Source of the DNA: an uncultured Dermabacteraceae bacterium
Lineage (GTDB): Bacteria > Actinomycetota > Actinomycetes > Actinomycetales > Dermabacteraceae
Reading direction: 5' to 3'
Length of the DNA stretch: 64,000 nt
NCBI GenBank assembly: GCA_946223075.1
Contig: CAMILZ010000007.1
Coordinates: 1-64,000 of the forward strand
How positions within the stretch are numbered: the stretch's first letter is position 1; every line of letters starts with the position of its first letter. A model generated the notes under the pieces. It saw only the letters and a program-made list of their open reading frames with translations. It did no database searches and was not told where the DNA came from. The position numbers and the translations under genes were made by a program. This document shows positions 15,801 through 24,178 of this stretch, piece after piece.

Positions 15801-18111
15801 CCGGCTCCTGGATGATGTTCTCCTCGTTCCAGTCGCCAACAAAACCGAGGTAGGGAACGGAAAGATCAAGCGCGCCGTTCTCGCCCTTGAACTGCGCCCA
15901 GCCCTCGATGAAGTGATTGCCGGATCCGGTATGCGGGGTCAAGGTGAACTGCACCGTGGCGGTTCCGCCGGCGGGCACGGTCACGTTCGAGGCCGACGCC
16001 GCCAGGCTCTCATTCGAGACCGTGGCAAGAGTGGGTTTTCCAGCCTCATTCGTTTCCCCGAGCACCTTTTGCGCGGGGACCGAGAACGAACGGTCCTGAT
16101 CGCCGCGGTTCGTGAGCGTGACGGTGAAGGTCGTCGGCCCATTAATCTGCTTAAGTGCGACGGCCGCTTCACCCTCAACCGTTGCGGTCACATCGGTCGC
16201 GAGCGCGCGGTCAACTTCCGCGAGGCCTGCACCGATCTGGCGCGGGAGATACGGAACGCCGTCCTCGTTTTCGATGATCTTCGCGGTATTCATGAGCGAC
16301 GTCTCGATGAGCTCCACGCGCTCCGCGCCCGTGATGTTCGGGAAGCGCTCCGTGAACTTTTCCGTGAGAAGCGCGCTGAGGCCCGCCACGTTCGGGGTCG
16401 CCATCGACGTGCCGCTCATGTTCTCGTAGCCGTCCTCGCCGACCGTCGAGTACACGTTGCCGCCGATACCCGCGAGCTGCGGCTTGAACGACAAGTCGTT
16501 CGGAGTGCCCCACGACGTGAACGAGCTCGGCTCGAGACCGTCGGGCGCCGGATCCTGCTTGATCTCATCGGTAAATGTCACGGTCGCGTTCGGATCAGCC
16601 TCGAGCGCATCCATGAGCTGGTGGCCCTGCTCGTTCGTGAGAGCAACGCCGAAGGTGTCAAACTCCTCGATGCCCGCCATGCCGCGGTAGCCCTCTTCAC
16701 CATCGCTGTTGAACACCATGACGCCCTCGGCGCCGTGGTCAAGGGCGTACTGGAACTTTTCCGCGAACGAAATCTCGCCGCGCGAAATGAGCGCGTACTT
16801 GCCCGTGAGATCGATGCCGTCCTTGTAATCCTCGGGACGGCCGAGGCCCACGTACTCGTACGGGTGGGGCTTGCCGTCGGGCGAGCCAACGCCCTCGAGG
16901 TAGCCGATATCGGTGCGCTCCCCGTTCGCCTCGAAGTACGCGAGCGGAACGCTCAGGGTCGAGTTATTGATCGACGCGATCGAGAACGCCGAATCGTTCG
17001 TTGAGGGGCTTCCCGACACGCCGTCGTCAAGGCGCCCAAGCACATCGTTGGGGCCACCATCGAGCGAGAAGTTCTGCCCCTCGTTACCCGCGGCCACAAG
17101 CGTGATCACGCCCTGTTCGCGGGCCTGCCTCATCGCCTCGTAGGCGCCGTCGGAAAGATCCGGAACACCATTGGGGCTGCCAAGCGACATGTTGATGACA
17201 TCGGCTTTGAGCTTCACCGAGTCTTCGATCGCGGCGATGATGTCGCCATCATTCGCCCCCGCCGACTTCTTCGGATCATTCGAGAAGACCTTCATCGCGA
17301 GAAGCTGCGCGTTCGGCGCGGCGCCGTCGATGCGGCCGGTCGAAGCGAAATCGGGGGTATCGCCCTCGGAACCGTTCGCCGCGGTAATACCCGCAACGTG
17401 CTGACCGTGCTGCGAATCGGTGAGGTCCATGACCTCGAAGTTGTCGTCCGCGTAGTTGTAGCCGGTGGGGACCTTCTCGTTGAACTTGCCCTCGGCCTCA
17501 GAGTTGACCTTCTGGATCTTCGCGTTCTCGAAAACACCATCGTCGAGACGCATCTCCGGGTGGCCCGCGTACACACCCGAGTCGATGATCGAGATGACCG
17601 TACCTCGGCCGTCAACACCGAAATCCTTGTACGCCGCGGGAACGCCCTGGAGGTCACGCGCTGAATGCTCGCTCTGGTAGTACACGCGCTCGCGGCGCAC
17701 TGAAGAAACCTGCTTCTCGGTCGCGAGATTCTGGATCTTGCCCTCGGGCATCTCGGCGCTAAAGCCGTTCACGAGATAACCGAACTGGCGATCCACGTCC
17801 AGGTCGTACTTCGCCTTCCACGACTCAAGCAACTTTGCTTGCGAGGAAAGGCGGTTCTTCTCGCCGGACTCACTCGGGGCCGACGGTTGGTCCTTCAACA
17901 TCACGACAACGCGTACGCGTTCATTCGATGCGGGGCGAGTGCCTCGCCTCTCACGCTGCTTCTGGATTGCCACCCGCTGAATCTGCGAGATCGCCGGCGT
18001 CGAGTCGTGGTCATCGGTGGGCGCGGCGAGCGCTGCCGGGACGGCAAAACCCGCGGCGACGGCGCCCACCGACAACGCGGCAAGCACCTTGCGCATAGAG
18101 CCTTGGGACAC
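12832..18111 (-). CDS. Cell-wall-anchored subtilisin-like (S8) protease
   Basis: 1759 residues from a GTG with AAAGGAGA upstream. Order: signal peptide (about 1-30, ending ALAA), inhibitor-I9-like propeptide (65-150), S8 catalytic domain with Asp177 (ISIIDSGV), His235 (SQHGQHVAG) and Ser569 (NMSGTSMATPNVAG), oxyanion Asn in AAGNEG, and a PA insert (390-490). A long array of Fn3/Ig-like domains fills 650-1650, followed by a Pro/Gly/Asp-rich wall spacer and a sortase signal LPRTG at 1725, a hydrophobic helix and RRRGKK. The layout resembles C5a-peptidase/lactocepin-type surface proteases. Predicted to be exported, propeptide-processed and covalently attached to peptidoglycan. Stands between gyrB and dciA, divergent from the nucleotidase gene. 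Substrate unknown. Confidence 0.93.
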   Translation of the reverse strand: MSQGSMRKVLAALSVGAVAAGFAVPAALAAPTDDHDSTPAISQIQRVAIQKQRERRGTRPASNERVRVVVMLKDQPSAPSESGEKNRLSSQAKLLESWKAKYDLDVDRQFGYLVNGFSAEMPEGKIQNLATEKQVSSVRRERVYYQSEHSARDLQGVPAAYKDFGVDGRGTVISIIDSGVYAGHPEMRLDDGVFENAKIQKVNSEAEGKFNEKVPTGYNYADDNFEVMDLTDSQHGQHVAGITAANGSEGDTPDFASTGRIDGAAPNAQLLAMKVFSNDPKKSAGANDGDIIAAIEDSVKLKADVINMSLGSPNGVPDLSDGAYEAMRQAREQGVITLVAAGNEGQNFSLDGGPNDVLGRLDDGVSGSPSTNDSAFSIASINNSTLSVPLAYFEANGERTDIGYLEGVGSPDGKPHPYEYVGLGRPEDYKDGIDLTGKYALISRGEISFAEKFQYALDHGAEGVMVFNSDGEEGYRGMAGIEEFDTFGVALTNEQGHQLMDALEADPNATVTFTDEIKQDPAPDGLEPSSFTSWGTPNDLSFKPQLAGIGGNVYSTVGEDGYENMSGTSMATPNVAGLSALLTEKFTERFPNITGAERVELIETSLMNTAKIIENEDGVPYLPRQIGAGLAEVDRALATDVTATVEGEAAVALKQINGPTTFTVTLTNRGDQDRSFSVPAQKVLGETNEAGKPTLATVSNESLAASASNVTVPAGGTATVQFTLTPHTGSGNHFIEGWAQFKGENGALDLSVPYLGFVGDWNEENIIQEPGKPWIDDGPADNTNLVGALGEDTAQFNNPDEEPLALSPNGDDILDTVTPGILLMRNADEIEYEILDSNDKVIATLGKDEMIRRVIGAKVPTAFDGDLTYMGRSFDGTLWDTSTGEQKPLADGSYTFRLKATIAEGYEPQVTDLPFTVDTVAPEVTILDKEPGRVHFTVVDNNDGSGLLDDPLVLDPNGETVEVEKQADGSFVATFDAATPYVTVGGVDHGFNEGSQVVTFTNEPLFVSVNGYSIAEGERAYVGQDSDGALEVSGVVQGDVSRVSVNGNEAKIVDGTFEYVDEAYKGPKPYTLEVVAYDASGKELAKRTITVEQDVTAPTITLDDGVLNENDKLVVGEDGSYTISGTIADEREGAELKAWIFNEPVEVKEDGTFTFTGTVDANVPVVTIVASDGATEGTLDVEIEGREVPEDEPEQSSFALPTYDIDTCNAEENWCDINSTSEGVSEDGKTLHLTGTIHDPVSSIEFIPTARAKDGTITRNEPIAATIEGDTFSVDLPIEVGILDFQQIVKDDKGEEQYNGSFRLWVDVTPPSLDFTEPDLVGGTLYTKTEDVTFKGTIGDDGWGHYLAINNEYLTDFARFNRTGEDVNRKDFEHLVTVRDGDKLLVYSNDTMGNELVAVIPVVLDKVAPTVGLDTVENMEVIRDERELEAFGEDDNLANVSVSLNGKEIYNEDTELTSQAVGVEGVLAPPETTDGDNAEPITQPDEAADGEAAQPGEELAPEPVSLVDGTETGTAQTRLGTTIKTAVLPAGFHTASVKATDLAGNEKTITTTFFVDDEAVIEGPDEVKFDVEQGALADQDKAAQLVLDYYSVIDDGSAFKEGDTVLGLAPGTVLVPGTQKVTLVATDADKRVVMRTVTVTITEKVDPPAPQEPTQPGNPGEDAPDRPENPDTDGGTNPGQPPVRDDGTDGGSDGGSQGGGSESDRAPGKSDGSSQGSISRRPGGLPRTGAEIAATAGVAALIVLGGVAIVVLARRRGKK

Positions 18112-18425
18112 GCTGTTCTCCTTTGAATAAAACTGCGAGGAATCAAACCGAGAACACCGGGATCTTCAACGCGCCAGGCTCGAAGCCGGGGAAGAGACGA
18201 GAGGAGAGTCTGTGACTCAGTTATCACAGAAGCCTAGACACAATGCGGGACTTAAGTAGCCGGTTGCTCAAAAAATGACACAGAAAAAATGAAATGCCTG
18301 GTCAGACGTCGGACCCTGGAGGCCACCCGGACCACCTCAAGCCGTGCCTTCACGTTTACCCTCGCGTAACCTCACGGCTTAAATTCCGAAAAGCCCGAAA
18401 CCCTCCATCACCTTCAGGAGACCCC
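18112..18425. promoter_or_regulatory. Divergent promoter region of protease and nucleotidase genes
   Basis: 314 bp separating two divergent surface-protein genes. It contains the palindrome CTGTGA-N8-TCACAG at 18210-18229 and an A-rich segment (CTCAAAAAATGACACAG) near 18266-18292. Both promoters must lie here; individual -10/-35 boxes are not clear enough to mark. Confidence 0.5.
18210..18229. promoter_or_regulatory. CRP/GlxR-like palindrome
   Basis: CTGTGA, eight bases, TCACAG. The half-sites match the TGTGA/TCACA of CRP-family regulators, including actinobacterial GlxR, but the usual spacer is six bases, so binding is uncertain. Its central place between divergent genes makes an operator plausible. 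Confidence 0.4.
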
Positions 18426-20531
18426 ATGCGCAAAGCAACGGCAGCTGCGCTGACCGGCCTACTCTTCTTGACCGCGGGCGCACCCGCGGTCGCGGCCGAC
18501 GGCGACCGGACCGACATCGACGACATCACGATCCTCGCGACGACCGACACTCACGGCACGGCGCTGAACTACAACTACTTCACCGGCGAGCCCTTTGGCA
18601 CGGCGGACAACCCGAAGAACCTCCGCGGCATGGACCACCTCGCATCCGCAATCAACGCGGTTCGCACCGACAAGGGTGCGGAATCCGTGGCCCTCCTCGA
18701 CAACGGCGACGCCAATCAGGGCTCCTCGCTCGAGACGGTCTACAAGCGCGACCACAAGCCTGGCGACGTTGACCCGATCGCGACGATCTACAACTACCTC
18801 AAGTACGACGCGGGCGTCGTGGGCAACCACGAGTTCAACTACGGCCTCGACGAACTCCAGGACTACAAGGGCGCTCTCGAATTCCCTCTCCTCGGCGCTA
18901 ACGTCACCGATAAGAAGACCGGCGAGCCCTACCTCGAGCCCTACACCTTCGTGAATAAGAAGACCGCCGACGGCCACGACGTGAAGATCGCCGTGATCGG
19001 CGTCGTCACGCCCGGTATCCCCGGCTGGGACGGCAAGAAGGTCGAGTCCCTGAACTTCGGCGACCAGGTCGAAGCCGTGCAAAAGTACGTTCCCGAGGTC
19101 AAGGAGCAGGGCGCCGACGTCGTTGTTGTTCTCGCCCACACGGGCCTCGATCCCGAGGGATACACGTGGAACGCGGCGGATCTCCAGGAGAACGCCGCCC
19201 GTTCAATCGCCGAAAACACCTACGGCGTCGACGTCGTGATCGGTGGCCACTCGCACCAGACCGACCAGGTGCAGAACTACTACACCAACAAGGACGGTCA
19301 CGAGGTTCTCTTCACGCAGCCCGGCTACCACGGGCGTTTCCTTTCGAACGTCACGATTCCGCTGAGCCTCGACAATGGCAAGGTTGTCGTCGACTGGAAC
19401 GAGAAGGAGAAGCCGAGCGCCGAAGCCGTCAAGGCCGCGGATTACGCGGCTGATCCGAAGGTGGAAAAGCTCATTTCCGATTGGCACGAGAAGACCAAGA
19501 AATGGGTCGAGACGGTCGTCGCCAAGGCCACCGAGGACATGCCCGCCGCCACTTCGGCATGGGAAGACACCGCGATTCTCGACTTCATCAACTACGTGCA
19601 GACCGAAGAGATCAAGCGCGCGATGAAGGGCACCGAGAACGAAGGCCTACCGATCGTTGCTGAAGCCTCGCCTTTCTCACGCGAGGCCGTGTTCAAGAAG
19701 GGCGATGTCACGATCGCCGATATGGCTTCGCTCTACATCTACGACAACACCCTCTTCGGCGTGAAGATGGATGGCGCGCAGCTCAAGGAATACCTCGAGC
19801 ACTCGGCTCGCTACTACAAGCAGCAGGAGGAGGGCGCGAAGATCGACGATTGGTCGACCGTCACAAACGCCCAGTATGACGGCATGACGCGCGGCATTCC
19901 CGACTACTCCTATGACGTGCTCTCGGGCGTGAGCTACCACATCAACATCTCCAAGCCCGCCGGCGAGCGCATCGAGAACCTCACGTGGACCGACGGCACC
20001 CCCGTGAAGGATAACGACGAGTTCATCCTCGCGCTCAACAACTATCGCCAGTCGGGCGGCTCTGGTTATCCGGCCGTCAAGGAGGCCGAGGTTGTCTACG
20101 ACGAGCAGGTTGCGATCCGCGATCTCATGATCGAATGGGCGACCAAGAACAAGACGATCGACCCGGCGAACTTCTTTGCGAAGAACTGGGACGTGAGTAC
20201 GTCGCCCGCTCCCCCGGTTGATCTTCCCGCCGACGATGAGGTGGGGCAGCCTTCCGATGAGTCGGGCACTCCCGTCGACGAACCGAACGACGAGTCTCCC
20301 GCTGATGGGGATGCTGACGGAGAAGCTGATGATTCCGCTGATGCTTCCGATGGCGGCGAGACAATTCCGATCAACGATTCGGACGACGATGCGGATCACT
20401 CGAAGCCCACTGCTCCCTCGGGGGCGCGCGGCCCGCTTCCGCGCACCGGTGCGGAAAGCCTCGCCGTTGCGGGCCTTGCCTTCGCGCTGCTCACGGCTGG
20501 CGCGATGATGGCGCGCAAGCGTCGGGCCTGA
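18426..20531 (+). CDS. LPXTG-anchored 5'-nucleotidase / metallophosphatase
   Basis: 701 residues from the ATG at 18426, preceded by CAGGAGA at correct spacing. Signal peptide (about 1-24, ending AVAA). Calcineurin-like metallophosphatase domain with DDITILATTDTHG, LLDNGDANQGS, VVGNHEFNYG and VIGGHSHQ as the metal-binding blocks. A 5'-nucleotidase C-terminal domain spans about 355-580. An acidic Asp/Glu/Pro spacer follows, then LPRTGAES, a hydrophobic helix and RKRRA, a sortase signal. Predicted to hydrolyse extracellular nucleotides at the cell surface, giving nucleosides for uptake. Same type of wall anchor as the divergent protease; the two may be co-regulated through the shared promoter region. 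Confidence 0.93.
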   Translation: MRKATAAALTGLLFLTAGAPAVAADGDRTDIDDITILATTDTHGTALNYNYFTGEPFGTADNPKNLRGMDHLASAINAVRTDKGAESVALLDNGDANQGSSLETVYKRDHKPGDVDPIATIYNYLKYDAGVVGNHEFNYGLDELQDYKGALEFPLLGANVTDKKTGEPYLEPYTFVNKKTADGHDVKIAVIGVVTPGIPGWDGKKVESLNFGDQVEAVQKYVPEVKEQGADVVVVLAHTGLDPEGYTWNAADLQENAARSIAENTYGVDVVIGGHSHQTDQVQNYYTNKDGHEVLFTQPGYHGRFLSNVTIPLSLDNGKVVVDWNEKEKPSAEAVKAADYAADPKVEKLISDWHEKTKKWVETVVAKATEDMPAATSAWEDTAILDFINYVQTEEIKRAMKGTENEGLPIVAEASPFSREAVFKKGDVTIADMASLYIYDNTLFGVKMDGAQLKEYLEHSARYYKQQEEGAKIDDWSTVTNAQYDGMTRGIPDYSYDVLSGVSYHINISKPAGERIENLTWTDGTPVKDNDEFILALNNYRQSGGSGYPAVKEAEVVYDEQVAIRDLMIEWATKNKTIDPANFFAKNWDVSTSPAPPVDLPADDEVGQPSDESGTPVDEPNDESPADGDADGEADDSADASDGGETIPINDSDDDADHSKPTAPSGARGPLPRTGAESLAVAGLAFALLTAGAMMARKRRA

Positions 20532-20549
20532 TCCCATAGGTGCCCTGTA

Positions 20550-20587
20550 AAAGGAGGGCCGGAGCCGGGTGGCTTCGGCCCTCCTTT
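20550..20587 (+). terminator. Terminator of the nucleotidase gene
   Basis: AAAGGAGGGCCGGAGCC pairs with GGCTTCGGCCCTCCTTT almost perfectly, 19 bp after the stop codon. The A/T flanks make it able to work on both strands. Confidence 0.9.
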
Positions 20588-20754
20588 GCGCCTCATACCA
20601 CACCCCTCACCAGCTAAAACCCTCACCAACCTTCGCCCCTCTTCACCTCCTCCCATCACCCCTCCCTAATTTCCCCGGTTCCGCCCCCTTGCCCCACACC
20701 CACTTCACACATCAGCACCCCTCCTGACCTCCTCCCATCACCACCCCCGATCAC

Positions 20755-20822
20755 GAAAGTGGTGAAAAAGAGCCAAAAAAGCGCCATCTGCCTACGTGAG
20801 GGGGCGATTTTTCACCACTTTC
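20755..20822. repeat. 15-bp perfect inverted repeat
   Basis: GAAAGTGGTGAAAAA (20755-20769) is exactly complementary to TTTTTCACCACTTTC (20808-20822), 38 bases apart. The interior contains a second possible pairing (GCGCC with GGGGGC). It lies between convergent genes. A terminator-like hairpin or a small mobile-element end are both possible. Confidence 0.7.
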
Positions 20823-20851
20823 ACCACGGCGCGCGGTCGGCCAGCGCGGCA

Positions 20852-20918
20852 AGAGCTCGAACTTGGGTGATGAAAGAGAACGGGAGAGCTCAAATTCGGC
20901 TGATGAAAGGGAACGGGG
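20852..20918. repeat. Two 33-bp direct repeats
   Basis: Units at 20852-20884 and 20885-20918 share AGAGCTC, then A-rich TTnGGnTGATGAAAG and GAACGGG. The start of a third unit may be at 20919 (GGCTAAA). Lies just past the dciA stop codon. Confidence 0.65.
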
Positions 20919-20955
20919 AGGCTAAATGCGGGCGTCTAACGCCCTCGCGGTTGCA

Positions 20956-21729
20956 CTACCCGTAGGTGTCGCGCGGGCCGCGCCAACTCACGGTGCGCTT
21001 GCCCTTCTTCCACGACTTCGTACTCGGCCCCGCGACCTTGATCTCGGTCACGACCTGCGCGCCCACGCGTTCGTGGATCCGCGTCACGATCTGCGGCCCA
21101 AGCATGCGAAGCTGTGCCGCCCACGCCGAGGAATCGGTGCTCACCACGAGCACACCCTCCTCAAAGCTCTCGATGTGAGAGTGCTGCGCGATCGCCGGCC
21201 CCACAATCTCATCCCACTCGGCGAGAACGCGCCCCGCGCTCAAACCGCGATCCCACCCGAGGTTCACGAGCATCTTCTCGAGCACGGTGTTGAGGCGCTG
21301 AGGGTCGCGCGGATCTGGGCGCGCCCCCGAATACCCGGCGCCTTGGGCCCGCTCACCCCGAGGATCTCCCTTGGGGCGCGTGAGCCGACTCGCGCGCGGG
21401 CGGTACCCGTGCTTCTTCGCGGCCGCGCGGGCCTGGTTGAGGGCGCGCCGGCCCAGCTCGTCGGGGCGCGAGAAGTCCCGAGGTTTCGCTTCGGGGTCGG
21501 GTGCGAGCTCATCGGTCATGTCCAGTCCGACGCTTGCCACGCCCCCCTCGCGCTCTCGCTCGGCTCGGGGCTCCTCGGCCTCCCGTGCGGAAGAGCCTGG
21601 CTGCGCGACACCACTTTCCTGCCTGTTCACAGCCCCTTGCGAAACAGTCCCCTGTTGCCACGTGCCGAGGGCGTAGGGGTTGAGTGGGGATCTTTGCAGA
21701 CCGTGATTGCCACCGACGTCGCTCACCAC
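20956..21729 (-). CDS. DciA/DUF721-type helicase-associated protein
   Basis: 257 residues. The C-terminal 125 form the DUF721 domain: LNTVLEKMLVNLGWDRGLSA, WDEIVGPAIAQHSHIESFEEG, LVVSTDSSAWAAQLRMLGP and IVTRIHERVG. DUF721 proteins include DciA, which promotes loading of the replicative helicase. The N-terminal 100 residues are low-complexity and may be overcalled: starts at 21729 (GTG), 21726 (GTG) or MTDELAPDPEAK further in are all possible, but the first two overlap the recF stop and favour translational coupling. One dispersed 12-bp word lies at 21526. This gene follows recF as in other actinobacteria; the usual next gene gyrB is displaced. Confidence 0.85.
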   Translation of the reverse strand: MVSDVGGNHGLQRSPLNPYALGTWQQGTVSQGAVNRQESGVAQPGSSAREAEEPRAEREREGGVASVGLDMTDELAPDPEAKPRDFSRPDELGRRALNQARAAAKKHGYRPRASRLTRPKGDPRGERAQGAGYSGARPDPRDPQRLNTVLEKMLVNLGWDRGLSAGRVLAEWDEIVGPAIAQHSHIESFEEGVLVVSTDSSAWAAQLRMLGPQIVTRIHERVGAQVVTEIKVAGPSTKSWKKGKRTVSWRGPRDTYG

Positions 21730-23045
21730 GTGGTCCCCGTATCTCTCGCGCCTCGAGGGCCACCCTCGCGCACGGTCGCGGAGCCCTTCACGACATCGAC
21801 GACGTGCACGTCGTCGCCAATCGAGTGCGGGATATCGTCGTCATTCGCGGTCGTAATGAGCACTTGCGCCGCGCCCTTGATGATGCGGCCGAGGCGCTCG
21901 CGACGGTGGGCATCGAGTTCGCTGAACACGTCATCGAGGATGAGGATCGGTTCGCCGTCGCCGAGGTCACCCTCTTCGATCGTGAGGAGGTCGTAGGACC
22001 CGAGGCGCAGCGCGAGGGCGAGCGACCATGATTCGCCGTGGCTCGCGTATCCCTTCGCGGGAAAGTCACTCAGACGGATCTCGAGGTCGTCGCGGTGCGG
22101 ACCCACGAGGCTCACGCCTCGGTCGATTTCGTCGTCGCGGCGCTCCTCGATGTGGGCGAGGAGCGCGTCATGAAGCTGCTGCAGGCTCGGCAGGGGCGGT
22201 TCGTCGCGCGTTGTTTCAGCGTCGGTCGCGGCGGCGAGCCCTCCCTCGAGAACGCTCGACGCGTAGCGAATGTTTGCGGGGCTCGTGACGGCGCCGCGCC
22301 CTTCGGGCCCGAGGCCGAGGTTGGGGTCGGCTCCCTCGTCGCTCGAGACGCGCAGGTAGGAGTAGCCCACGTGGGGGCGCAGACGGTTGACGAGGTGGAG
22401 CCGTGCGCGCATGAGTTCGGCGCCGCGGCGCGCGAGCTGCTCGTCCCACACGGCGAGGGTCGTTTCGGCGGCCTCGCGCGGGTTCATGCCTCCGATGTCC
22501 TCCGCAGCGTGTTTTCCGCCGCGGCCCTTATTCATGGCGCGCATCTGTTTGAGCAGGTGATTGCGCTGGCGAAGCACCTTGTCGTAGTCCGATTTGATGC
22601 TCGCGAAACGCGGGGCGATCTCGAAGAGGATCTCGTCGAGAAAGCGGCGCCGGCCCTCGGGTTCGCCCTTCACAAGAGCGAGGTCCTCGGGCGAGAACAT
22701 GACGGCGCGCACCTGGCCGAGGATCTCGCGGGGGCGTTGAAGGGGCTGTGAATGCAAGCGCACTTCGTTCGTGCGGCCGGGGGCGATTTGCATGTCGATG
22801 CGCACGTCGCGGCCTGCGCGTTCGCACATGGCGCGGATGATCGCGGTTTTTTCCCCTCGCCGTACAAGGGCGGCATCGTGCGCAACGCGGTGCGAGGACA
22901 GGGTAGCGAGGTACCAGAGGGCCTCGACGATGTTGGTTTTCCCCTGGCCGTTCGCGCCCACGAACACGGTGATCCCGGGCGTGAAGCGAAGGAAGGTGTG
23001 CGCGTAGGAGCGGTAGTTGGTGAGTTCGAGCGCCTTGAGGTGCAT
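21723..23045 (-). CDS. recF: DNA replication and repair protein RecF
   Basis: 440 residues, SMC-like ATPase that loads RecA at gaps. Walker A is GANGQGKTN near residue 34, signature SHGESWSLALALRLG near 335, and Walker B PILILDDVFSELDAHR near 385. The N-terminus MHLKALELTNYRSYAHTFLR is canonical. It starts 14 bp after the dnaN stop and overlaps the DUF721 gene by a few bases, so dnaN-recF-dciA form one operon. Confidence 0.97.
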   Translation of the reverse strand: MHLKALELTNYRSYAHTFLRFTPGITVFVGANGQGKTNIVEALWYLATLSSHRVAHDAALVRRGEKTAIIRAMCERAGRDVRIDMQIAPGRTNEVRLHSQPLQRPREILGQVRAVMFSPEDLALVKGEPEGRRRFLDEILFEIAPRFASIKSDYDKVLRQRNHLLKQMRAMNKGRGGKHAAEDIGGMNPREAAETTLAVWDEQLARRGAELMRARLHLVNRLRPHVGYSYLRVSSDEGADPNLGLGPEGRGAVTSPANIRYASSVLEGGLAAATDAETTRDEPPLPSLQQLHDALLAHIEERRDDEIDRGVSLVGPHRDDLEIRLSDFPAKGYASHGESWSLALALRLGSYDLLTIEEGDLGDGEPILILDDVFSELDAHRRERLGRIIKGAAQVLITTANDDDIPHSIGDDVHVVDVVKGSATVREGGPRGARDTGTTW

Positions 23046-23059
23046 CGAGGATCAGGCGC

Positions 23060-24178
23060 TCAGATGCGCATGGGCATGAGGAGGTAGCGGTAGTGCTCCT
23101 CGGGTGCTGCTTCGAGCGACTCTTGCCCGCGCAGAACGGTGGGTTTGACCGAGTCAGGAAGCGAGAAGTGCGTGAAGTCGGTGCCGAGGGCGCCGAGTCC
23201 ATCGAGCAGGAAGCCCGAGTTGTAGCCCACCACGAGGTCGCCGCCTTCGACGTTGGCTTCGAGAACTTCGCTTGCCTGTGCCTCGTCACCGTCGCCCGCT
23301 TCGAGTGCGACCTGGCCTTCGCTGAAGGTGAGGCGCACGGGGGTGTTGCGCTCGGCCACGAGGCTTACGCGCTTGACGGCCTCGATGAGCGGGGCGGTCG
23401 CGACGCTCACGGTGTACGGCGTGATGTCGGGGAAGAGGCGAAGCACGGGCGGGTAGTCGCCATCAACCAGAGTCGAGGTGGTGCGGCGGCCCGAGGATTC
23501 GAAACCGATGAGATTCGCCGATTCGCCTTCGCTCAGCGCGATCTCGACGTTGCCGCCGCTGAGCGAGCGAGCGACCTCGGTGAGGGTGCGCGAGCGCACG
23601 AGGGCGCTCAGTTCGCTCGAGGGGTTCTGGGGATTCCACGTGAATTCGCGAACGGCAAGGCGGTAGCGGTCGGTCGCGGCCATCATGACCTTTTCGCCTT
23701 CGATCGTGACCTTGACGCCCGTGAGCAGCGGAACCACGTCGTCTTTGCTCGCGGCGATCGAAACCTGCGCGATCGCACGGGCGAAGGTACCCGAGTCGAT
23801 CGTGCCCACGACGGGAGGCATCTCGGGAAGAACCGGGTACTCGGCGACCGGAAGAATCGCGAGTGAGAAGCGGGAGGAGCCGCACAGGATTTCGACCTTG
23901 GGACCTTCGTGGCTTACGGACACGGTCTTGTGCGGAAGCGCACGCACGATTTCGCTGAGCATTTTGCCCTGCACAAGAATTTCACCGGGCTCGTCGACCT
24001 CGGCTTCCACAGAAATGTGGGCGCTCACCTCGTAGTCGAACGTGGAGAACTTGAGTTCGCCATCCTCGGCAACGATCCTCACGCCCTGAAGGATGGGCAT
24101 TGCGGGGCGCTGCGGGAGAGTGCGGGTTGCCCACGACACGGCATCGTTCAGCACGTCCCGGTCAAGATGAAATTTCAC
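23060..24178 (-). CDS. dnaN: DNA polymerase III beta sliding clamp
   Basis: 372 residues, the normal clamp length, in three repeated clamp domains. The start MKFHLDRDVLNDAVSWATRT and the C-terminal YRYLLMPMRI are typical. The product encircles DNA and tethers polymerase III. It is the first gene after oriC on the minus strand and heads the dnaN-recF-dciA operon. Confidence 0.98.
   Translation of the reverse strand: MKFHLDRDVLNDAVSWATRTLPQRPAMPILQGVRIVAEDGELKFSTFDYEVSAHISVEAEVDEPGEILVQGKMLSEIVRALPHKTVSVSHEGPKVEILCGSSRFSLAILPVAEYPVLPEMPPVVGTIDSGTFARAIAQVSIAASKDDVVPLLTGVKVTIEGEKVMMAATDRYRLAVREFTWNPQNPSSELSALVRSRTLTEVARSLSGGNVEIALSEGESANLIGFESSGRRTTSTLVDGDYPPVLRLFPDITPYTVSVATAPLIEAVKRVSLVAERNTPVRLTFSEGQVALEAGDGDEAQASEVLEANVEGGDLVVGYNSGFLLDGLGALGTDFTHFSLPDSVKPTVLRGQESLEAAPEEHYRYLLMPMRI

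Larger units (their letters stand above)
20588..20955. other. Non-coding convergent spacer with repeats
   Basis: About 370 bp between the nucleotidase terminator and dciA. It starts with a pyrimidine-rich C/T/A tract (20590-20750) low in G on the plus strand, followed by a long perfect inverted repeat (20755-20822) and two 33-bp direct repeats (20852-20918). No gene is supported. Confidence 0.6.
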
